The position numbers and the translations under genes were made by a program. From Streptomyces sp. yr375 (lineage in GTDB: Bacteria; Actinomycetota; Actinomycetes; Streptomycetales; Streptomycetaceae): 64,000 nucleotides of DNA. The DNA lies in the NCBI RefSeq assembly GCF_900110755.1, contig NZ_FOFF01000037.1:1-64000 (forward strand). Direction: 5' to 3'. The notes below the pieces were generated by a model, which saw only the letters and a program-made list of their open reading frames with translations, was not told the DNA's origin and made no database searches. Every line of letters starts with the position of its first letter. Position 1 is the first letter of the stretch. Shown in pieces: positions 58,747-64,000 of this stretch.

Positions 58747-59463
58747 ATGAGACGGGTTACCCGAACCGGTGTGCTGGCCGTCGCCGCAGTCTCCGGCGCG
58801 ATGGCCGTGACACTGCCCGCACACGCCGACTCGGCGGCGAACGGCTCCGCGGCCGGCTCACCCGGGCTGATCTCCGGCAACGGTGTGCAGCTCCCGGTGA
58901 ACCTCCCGGTGAACCTGTGCGGGAACACGGTGAACGTGGCGGGACTGCTGAACCCCGCCGCGGGCAACACCTGTGCCGACAAGGGCGAGGCCGCCGCCCC
59001 CGGGGCGCACGGTGCCGCGTCGGACGGCGGCGCCACGGCTAACGGCGGCGCGCAGGACTCGCCGGGCGTCCTGTCCGGCAACGGGGTCCAGTTGCCGGTC
59101 CACCTCCCGGTGAACGTCAGCGGCAACAGCGTGAACGTCGTCGGCATCGCGAACCCGGCGTTCGGCAACGAGTCCGTCAACGCCTCCGGCGAGGAGCCCG
59201 CGCGGCCCGTCGAGCCCGCGCCGCAGCCGCCGGTGCGGCACGACAACCCGCCGTCCGAGCCCCAGCACCCGGGCCCGAAGCCCGCCGCGCACACCCCCGC
59301 CCACGCCCCCGCCCTCGCGGCCCAGGCCAAAGCGCCCGAGGCCGTGTCCTCGCTGGCCCGCACGGGAGCCGACGCCACCCTGCCCGCCCTCGCCGGCAGC
59401 ACGGCCATGGTGCTCGGCGGAGCGGCCCTCTACCGCAGGTTCCGCCCGCGCACGGAGCGCTGA
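58747..59463 (+). CDS. Long chaplin with LAxTG sortase signal (ChpA/B/C type)
   Basis: Cell-wall-anchored hydrophobic surface protein of 238 residues that helps coat aerial hyphae. Signal peptide about residues 1-28 (to AHA). Chaplin domain 1 (SPGLISGNGVQLPVNLPVNL, CGNTVNVAGLLNPAAGNTC) has the usual two Cys. Domain 2 (SPGVLSGNGVQLPVHLPVNV, SGNSVNVVGIANPAFGNES) has both Cys replaced by Ser, so it cannot form the normal disulfide. A Pro-rich wall-spanning linker, the LARTG sorting motif, a hydrophobic segment (LPALAGSTAMVLGGAALY) and a basic tail complete it. It is divergent from the secreted hydrolase; a strong hairpin ends it. Confidence 0.94.
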   Translation: MRRVTRTGVLAVAAVSGAMAVTLPAHADSAANGSAAGSPGLISGNGVQLPVNLPVNLCGNTVNVAGLLNPAAGNTCADKGEAAAPGAHGAASDGGATANGGAQDSPGVLSGNGVQLPVHLPVNVSGNSVNVVGIANPAFGNESVNASGEEPARPVEPAPQPPVRHDNPPSEPQHPGPKPAAHTPAHAPALAAQAKAPEAVSSLARTGADATLPALAGSTAMVLGGAALYRRFRPRTER

Positions 59464-59510
59464 CCGCCGTCTCCTGCCGTGAGGACGGCCGGTAGGTCGG
59501 CCCGGTCGGC

Positions 59511-59543
59511 CCGCAGGCCCCCGTGGAAGCAGGGGGCCTGCGG
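59511..59543 (+). terminator. 12-bp-stem hairpin after the chaplin gene
   Basis: CCGCAGGCCCCC (59511-59522) pairs perfectly with 59532-59543; loop 9 nt. It lies 47 nt after the chaplin stop and is followed by CGTAAT. Clear intrinsic-terminator candidate. Confidence 0.8.
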
Positions 59544-59590
59544 CCGTAATCCCCTTGTGAGGGGTGCGCCGGGATGCTGGAGTGGGCCGT

Positions 59591-60367
59591 ATGGATCATG
59601 CCGCGGTACTCGCCCTGTACGACCGGGAGATGCGCGAAGGCGCGCGCCCCGAGACCTCCGACGCCCGTGTCGAGCGGACCGGGGGCGTGGTCCGGCACAT
59701 CGGCGGCGAGGGCGGCTGGAGCGGTGTCCTCTGGTCGGACCTGGACTCCGCCGACGCCGACGCGGCGATCGCGGAGCACGTCGCCCACTTCACCCGGCTC
59801 GGCCACGAGTTCGAGTGGAAGCTGTACGGGCACGACCGCCCGGCTGACCTCGGGCAACGGCTCACGGCGGCCGGTTTCACGGCCGATCCGCAGGAGACCC
59901 TGATGATCGGCGAGACGGCCGACCAACTCGGCGACGCCGAACCGCCCGAGGGCGTCCGCATCGTCCCCGTCACCGACCGGGCGGGCATCGAGCTCATGGT
60001 CGAGGCGAACGAGAAGGCCTTCGGCCACGACGGCTCCTGGCTGCGCGACCTCCTGCACGCCCGCCTCGGCGCCGAGCCCGACGTGTTCGTCGCCCTCCTC
60101 GCCATGGCCGGGGACGTGCCGGTGAGTTCGGCGCGGATGGAACTGATCCCCGGCACGAGCTTCGCCGGGCTGTGGGGCGGCGGCACCGTCGAGGCCTGGC
60201 GCGGCCGAGGCGTCTACCGGGCGCTGATCGCCCACCGCGCCCGCATCGCCGCCGAGCGCGGCTACCGCTACCTCCAGGTCGACGCCTCCGACCAGAGCCG
60301 TCCCATCCTCCAACGCCTCGGCTTCGCGGCCCTGAGCACGACGACGCCGTACGTGTACGCGAAGTAG
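59591..60367 (+). CDS. GNAT family N-acetyltransferase
   Basis: Acetyl-CoA-dependent transferase-like protein of 258 residues. The C-terminal half holds the GNAT fold: LLAMAGDVPVSSARMELIPGTSFAGLWGGGTVEAWRGRGVYRALIAHRARIAAERGYRYLQVDASDQSRPILQRLGF is too long to quote as a motif, but the key acetyl-CoA loop is the RGRGVYRALI segment near residue 200. The N-terminal half is a degenerate second GNAT-like domain. ATG 59591 has TGGAG about 10 nt upstream. Substrate unknown. Confidence 0.88.
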   Translation: MDHAAVLALYDREMREGARPETSDARVERTGGVVRHIGGEGGWSGVLWSDLDSADADAAIAEHVAHFTRLGHEFEWKLYGHDRPADLGQRLTAAGFTADPQETLMIGETADQLGDAEPPEGVRIVPVTDRAGIELMVEANEKAFGHDGSWLRDLLHARLGAEPDVFVALLAMAGDVPVSSARMELIPGTSFAGLWGGGTVEAWRGRGVYRALIAHRARIAAERGYRYLQVDASDQSRPILQRLGFAALSTTTPYVYAK

Positions 60368-60464
60368 GCGGTGAGCGGTAGGGGGAGAGAGGGAGGGGCG
60401 GGGAGTGGGGCGGGAGGGGCGACGCCGTGGGAGAGGTGCCGGTCCGGCGGTGTCGCCCCGTCCG

Positions 60465-60728
60465 TCAGCGCCGTCCCTTCGCCCGGTCCAGTGCCGCCAC
60501 GCCCACCGCGGCGAGGGCGATCTGGATGAGCCACTCGATCCAGTCGACGCCCTTGGTGTCGGCCACGCCGAGCCCGGTGGCGAGCGCCGAGCCGATCAGC
60601 GCGGCCACGATGCCGACGCCGATCGTCCACAGCACTCCGATGCGTTGACGGCCCGGGACGACGAGCCGTCCCAGTACGCCGATGATGATGCCGATGAAGA
60701 TGGCACTGATGAGGCCGTCGATCTCCAT
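60465..60728 (-). CDS. GlsB/YeaQ/YmgE family stress-response membrane protein
   Basis: Small integral membrane protein of 87 residues with three hydrophobic helices (ISAIFIGIIIGVLGRLV, IGVLWTIGVGIVAALIGSALATGLG, WLIQIALAAVGVAAL) and glycine-rich turns, the transglycosylase-associated (GlsB) pattern. A good ribosome site (GGAGGGGCGG) precedes ATG 60728. Function in stress is by family only. Confidence 0.9.
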   Translation of the reverse strand: MEIDGLISAIFIGIIIGVLGRLVVPGRQRIGVLWTIGVGIVAALIGSALATGLGVADTKGVDWIEWLIQIALAAVGVAALDRAKGRR

Positions 60729-60900
60729 CTCCGCCCCTCCGCTTCTCCGTGGGACCCCGATGCAGTGCTTGTGCCCGCTGCGCGCCGGGGCAGTCCGCCG
60801 CGCCGGGCGGCGCTCGAAGCGTTGACGTTTCCACGCACGCTCATTGCCCGCGTTTGATGTTCACCGGGCGGGCATGCCATGTACCTTTCAAATCAGTCCA

Positions 60901-60945
60901 CGCGTGTAGAGCCTGCGGAACCCTTCGATGTGGGGTCTACGCGCG
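60901..60945. repeat. Near-perfect inverted repeat in the 60729-61020 intergenic region
   Basis: CGCGTGTAGA (60901-60910) faces TCTACGCGCG (60936-60945) with one mismatch and a 25-nt spacer. The rest of this 292-nt divergent gap shows no gene. It may be an operator or leader hairpin of the secreted protein that follows. Confidence 0.4.
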
Positions 60946-61020
60946 CAGATCAGGCGCCCGCACCCGCCTCGTGTCCTTTCGTGTCTTCTTCGTGCCCCCC
61001 ATCTCACGGAGGTTCGCCGG

Positions 61021-62469
61021 ATGCTCGGATCACAGAGATCCCGCCGCAAGCTCAGCACTCTCCTGGCCGGCCTCGGGCTGCTCGCCACCGGAGCCGCCCT
61101 ACAGGTCAGCACCAGCGCCACGCCCGCCCACGCGGCCACCCCCCACCGCGTCCTGTTCGACAACGCCCACGCCGAGACGGCCGGCAACGCCGACTGGATC
61201 GTCTCCACCAGCCAGCCCGACCCGCTCGGCCAGGACTCCTCCCCGTCCGCCGAGTCGGACTGGACCGGCGCGCTGTCCTCCTGGGGCGTCGCCCTCCAGA
61301 AGACGGGCGACTACAGCCTCAAGACGCTCCCGTCGGGCTCCAGCCTCGGCTACGGCGGCTCGTCGGCCACCGACCTGTCGAACTTCGACACCCTGGTCCT
61401 GCCGGAGCCCAACACGCTGTTCACCACCGCCGAGAAGACGGCGATCATGAACTTCGTGAAGAACGGCGGCGGTCTGTTCATGATCTCCGACCACACGGGC
61501 GCCGACCGCAACAACGACGGCGAGGACGCGGTCGAGATCCTCAACGACCTGATGACGAACAACAGCGTCGACTCCACCGACCCGTTCGGCTTCTCCATCG
61601 ACTCCCTCTCCATCAGCTCCGGCTACCCGGCCGCGATCAGCGACAGCGCCGACCCCGTCCTGCACGGCTCCTTCGGCACCGTCACCAAGAGCCTGATCGC
61701 CTCCGGCACCACGGCCACCCTCAAGCCGGCCGACAACTCCTCCGTCAAGGGCCTGCTGTACCGCAGCGGTTACTCCGGGAACACCGGCGCCTTCTTCGCC
61801 ACCAGCACCTTCGGCAGCGGCCGGGTCGCCTTCTGGGGCGACAGCTCGCCCATCGACGACGGCACCGGCCAGTCCGGCAACACCCTCTACGACGGCTGGA
61901 ACGACACCGGCGCCACCAACGCCGCCCTCGCCCTCAACGCCACCGAATGGCTGTCGGGCGCGAGCGGCAGCGGCGGCGGTGACGACGGCGGCACCGACTG
62001 CGCCGACACCCAACTGCTCGGCAACGCCGGCTTCGAGTCCGGCGCCACGACCTGGAGCGCCACCAGCGGCGTCATCACCAACTCCACCGGCGAGTCCGCC
62101 CGTTCGGGCTCCTACTACGCCCTGCTCGGCGGCAACGGCACCGCCGGCACCGAGACCCTCTCCCAGTCGGTGACCATCCCGTCCGGCTGCTCGGCGACCC
62201 TCGCTCTCTACCTCCACATCGACACCGCGGAGACCACCACCAGCACGGCCTACGACACCCTGGGGGTGCAGGTGCTCAACAGCTCGGGCACGGTCCTGGG
62301 CACCCTGGCCACGTACTCGAACCTCGACGCCGCCTCCGGCTACACCCAGCGCACCTTCAGCCTCGGCGGCTACGCCGGTCAGACCGTCACGCTCAAGTTC
62401 ACCGGCACGGAGGGCTCCAAGCTCCAGACGTCGTTCGTCATCGACGACACCGCGCTCAACGTCACCTGA
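61021..62469 (+). CDS. Large secreted protein with GATase-like N-domain and C-terminal carbohydrate-binding-like domain
   Basis: Exported protein of 482 residues. Signal peptide residues 1-38 (basic SQRSRRK, then LLAGLGLLATGAALQ, cleavage after AHA). The mature N-domain (about 40-300) contains LVLPEPNTLFTTAEKTAIMNFVKNGGGLFMISDHTGADRN as its hallmark region (quoted in part: FVKNGGGLFMISDHTG), a flavodoxin/GATase-like fold common in secreted 'DUF4350'-type proteins. After a Gly/Asp linker (SGSGGGDDGGTDC), a galactose-binding-like jelly roll (LLGNAGFESGATTWSA to SFVIDDTALNV) probably binds polysaccharide. GGAGG 8 nt before ATG 61021 fixes the start. Enzyme activity unknown. Confidence 0.75.
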   Translation: MLGSQRSRRKLSTLLAGLGLLATGAALQVSTSATPAHAATPHRVLFDNAHAETAGNADWIVSTSQPDPLGQDSSPSAESDWTGALSSWGVALQKTGDYSLKTLPSGSSLGYGGSSATDLSNFDTLVLPEPNTLFTTAEKTAIMNFVKNGGGLFMISDHTGADRNNDGEDAVEILNDLMTNNSVDSTDPFGFSIDSLSISSGYPAAISDSADPVLHGSFGTVTKSLIASGTTATLKPADNSSVKGLLYRSGYSGNTGAFFATSTFGSGRVAFWGDSSPIDDGTGQSGNTLYDGWNDTGATNAALALNATEWLSGASGSGGGDDGGTDCADTQLLGNAGFESGATTWSATSGVITNSTGESARSGSYYALLGGNGTAGTETLSQSVTIPSGCSATLALYLHIDTAETTTSTAYDTLGVQVLNSSGTVLGTLATYSNLDAASGYTQRTFSLGGYAGQTVTLKFTGTEGSKLQTSFVIDDTALNVT

Positions 62470-62483
62470 CGTCAGGCGGTGCC

Positions 62484-62508
62484 CCGGCACGGCACCTGAC
62501 CGTGCCGG
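62484..62508. terminator. 9-bp-stem hairpin CCGGCACGG-N7-CCGTGCCGG
   Basis: Perfect 9-bp stem, loop 7 nt, 15 nt past the secreted-protein stop. With the second hairpin at 62534-62573 it separates convergent genes. Confidence 0.7.
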
Positions 62509-62533
62509 AGGCCGCCCACCTGGGCGCGACAGT

Positions 62534-62573
62534 GCGGCGGGGCCGCTCCGCGTCCGCGGACCGGCCCCGCCGC
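62534..62573. terminator. 12-bp-stem hairpin between convergent genes
   Basis: GCGGCGGGGCCG (62534-62545) pairs perfectly with 62562-62573; loop 16 nt. It lies between the secreted-protein and SPW-repeat genes and can act on either strand. Confidence 0.7.
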
Positions 62574-62637
62574 CTTCCTGTTCCTCGTGACTGGTGGCTG
62601 GTGCCTGTCTCCGGCCTCTGGCCGCCGACTCCTTGTT

Positions 62638-63078
62638 CTACGGCTTCGGGACGCTTCTCGCCGCCGTGAAGGCGCACATCGCCCCCAGGATCACTGCCAG
62701 AGCGCCGATGATGATGTTGTTGACGGCGACACCGGCGTCCGGGCTGTCGCCGACGACCCACGGCGCGATGATCATCCATACGCCCAGCGCGCACATGGCC
62801 CAGCTCAGGCCGTACATGCGGGCGGGGGCCGCCGTGAACCCGAGGGCCAGCAGACCGATCGCGATGCCGACGATCAGGTTGTGGGTCACCAGTGCCGGCT
62901 GGCTGACGGTGTAGTGGAGTATCCACGGGGACACGGCGCAGTACAGACCGAGCAGGAACACCGGTCCGTCCACGAGCGCCACATCACGACCGCCGAGCAT
63001 CCGGTCGTAGCGGACCCGCATCTCGGATACGTCGGGGTGGGTCGATATGTCACTTCTGCCGGGCGAGACGTTGGCCAT
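62638..63078 (-). CDS. SPW-repeat integral membrane protein
   Basis: Membrane protein of 146 residues with four hydrophobic helices and two SPW-type motifs (SPWILHYT after helix 1, APWVVGDSP after helix 3), the PF03779 signature. The acidic N-terminus (MANVSPGRSDISTHPDVSE) is cytoplasmic. AAAGGAGA lies 8 nt before ATG 63078. Function unknown. Confidence 0.9.
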   Translation of the reverse strand: MANVSPGRSDISTHPDVSEMRVRYDRMLGGRDVALVDGPVFLLGLYCAVSPWILHYTVSQPALVTHNLIVGIAIGLLALGFTAAPARMYGLSWAMCALGVWMIIAPWVVGDSPDAGVAVNNIIIGALAVILGAMCAFTAARSVPKP

Positions 63079-63189
63079 GACTCGTCTCCTTTGACTTGCA
63101 GGCCTGACCGCGTCGGGTGCGGTGTGCGGTGAGCGCCGCGCACCTTCATTCTGCCCTTATTCGCCCTTTATGTGTAGTGGTGGGAGCCG

Positions 63190-63885
63190 TTATCCGAGCT
63201 TCTTGAGCAGTTCGACGGCGAGCGGGGCGGAGGAGGCGGGGTTCTGGCCGGTGACCAGGTTGCGGTCCACGACCACCTTCGGTGCCCACGGCTCGCCGAC
63301 CTGGACGTCGACGCCCGCCTCGGTCAGCCGGTCGTGCAGCAGCCACTTCGCCTTCTCGCCGAAACCGGCCTGGATCTCCTCGGCGTTGGTGAAGGCGGCG
63401 ACCTGGTAGCCCGCGAAGGCGTTGGAGCCGTCCTCCTTCACGGCGGCCAGGAGCGCGGCCGGCGCGTGGCAGACGACTCCCAGCGGCCGGCCCGAGCCCA
63501 GGGCGTCGATCAGGAGCCGGCCGGAGACGGCGTCCACGGCCAGGTCCTCCATCGGGCCGTGCCCGCCGGGGTAGAAGACGGCCGCGTAGTCGTCGAGGTC
63601 CACGTCCTCCAGGCGGATCGGCCGCTCCAGCTCGGTCATGTCGGCGAGCGTGGCGGCGATCCGGTCGGCGCCCTCCTGCCCGCCGTTGACCTCGGCGGCG
63701 AGGCTGCCCTTGTCCACCGTGGGGACCACGCCGCCGGGCGTGGCGACGACGACCTCGTGACCGGCCGCCCGGAACGCCTCGTACGGTGCGGCGGCCTCCT
63801 CGGCCCAGAAGCCGGTGGGGTGCTTGGTGCCGTCGGCGAGCGTCCAGTGGTCGACGCCGGTCATCACGAAGAGGATCTTGGCCAT
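63190..63885 (-). CDS. DJ-1/PfpI (type 1 glutamine amidotransferase-like) family protein
   Basis: Cytoplasmic protein of 231 residues of the Hsp31/DJ-1 superfamily. It begins KILFVMTGVDHWTLADGTKHPTGFWAEE (Hsp31-like), has VFYPGGHGPMEDL and the nucleophile elbow GVVCHAPAALL with the conserved Cys followed by His. Such proteins act as glyoxalases/holdases or deglycase-like stress enzymes; the exact activity is not known. GGGAG 7 nt before ATG 63885 sets the start. The remaining 63886-64000 segment shows no gene. Confidence 0.9.
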   Translation of the reverse strand: MAKILFVMTGVDHWTLADGTKHPTGFWAEEAAAPYEAFRAAGHEVVVATPGGVVPTVDKGSLAAEVNGGQEGADRIAATLADMTELERPIRLEDVDLDDYAAVFYPGGHGPMEDLAVDAVSGRLLIDALGSGRPLGVVCHAPAALLAAVKEDGSNAFAGYQVAAFTNAEEIQAGFGEKAKWLLHDRLTEAGVDVQVGEPWAPKVVVDRNLVTGQNPASSAPLAVELLKKLG

Positions 63886-64000
63886 GGTGGTGCTCCCGGT
63901 GCGTTGTGTGAGGGGGGGTTGGGTGAGGGGTTCTGTGCGCCTGCTGCGCAGGGGTGTTGCGGGCGGTGCGCCCCCGACCGGACATGATCGCATCGATCGC

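Overview
The window is high-GC actinobacterial chromosome, almost certainly Streptomyces. Strong third-position G/C bias runs throughout, and the flanking genes are Streptomyces developmental or cell-surface families: an SsgA-like protein, a sortase-anchored chaplin, an NsdA-like TPR regulator, a DUF397 protein, a GlsB-type membrane protein and an SPW-repeat protein.

Left third (1-23.8 kb): the 3' end of a modular type I polyketide cluster that continues beyond the left edge. One giant synthase gene, open at the left, carries the rest of a fully reducing module (AT-DH-ER-KR-ACP), a KS-AT-DH-KR-ACP module and a KS-AT-KR-ACP module. A second gene carries the last KS-AT-KR-ACP module and the chain-releasing thioesterase. 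The KRs of the last two modules lack key residues, so the chain end is predicted to leave with two adjacent unreduced ketones (a 3,5-dioxoacyl terminus suited to pyrone, beta-keto-lactone or similar chemistry). Three tailoring oxidases follow on the same strand: a class A FAD monooxygenase and two cytochromes P450. A 13-bp-stem hairpin and the 3' stub of a decayed amidohydrolase gene mark the right cluster boundary.

Middle (24-44 kb): lipid and acyl-CoA metabolism interrupted by a small terpene locus. A phytoene-desaturase-like oxidoreductase is followed by a nitronate monooxygenase/acyl-CoA synthetase operon, a convergent LuxR-type large ATP-binding regulator (LAL), and a two-gene terpene synthase-P450 operon. 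Then come another acyl-CoA synthetase, phenylacetate-CoA ligase (paaK) with a TetR-type operator, an alpha/beta hydrolase, and a divergent acyl-CoA synthetase / enoyl-CoA hydratase - DUF35 - thiolase-like - thiolase-like block. The last block resembles the aldolase-type (Ltp2/ChsH2-like) side-chain cleavage systems of actinobacteria. The same TCTGAC-N5-GTCAGA operator lies before the nitronate monooxygenase operon and in the divergent promoter of the thiolase block, which suggests one regulon.

Right third (44-64 kb): ordinary Streptomyces core genes. They comprise DUF397, a conserved hypothetical, a secreted peptidoglycan amidase, an aminoglycoside-phosphotransferase-like kinase, an NsdA-like regulator, a PAS-PP2C phosphatase and an SsgA-like protein. 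These are followed by a Gfo/Idh/MocA oxidoreductase, a baeRF-type protein, an alpha/beta hydrolase, an FMN glutamate-synthase-like enzyme, a secreted tripeptidyl-peptidase-like hydrolase, a chaplin and a GNAT acetyltransferase. The window ends with a GlsB-type protein, a large secreted protein, an SPW protein and a DJ-1/PfpI protein. No tRNA, rRNA, IS element or CRISPR array was seen.
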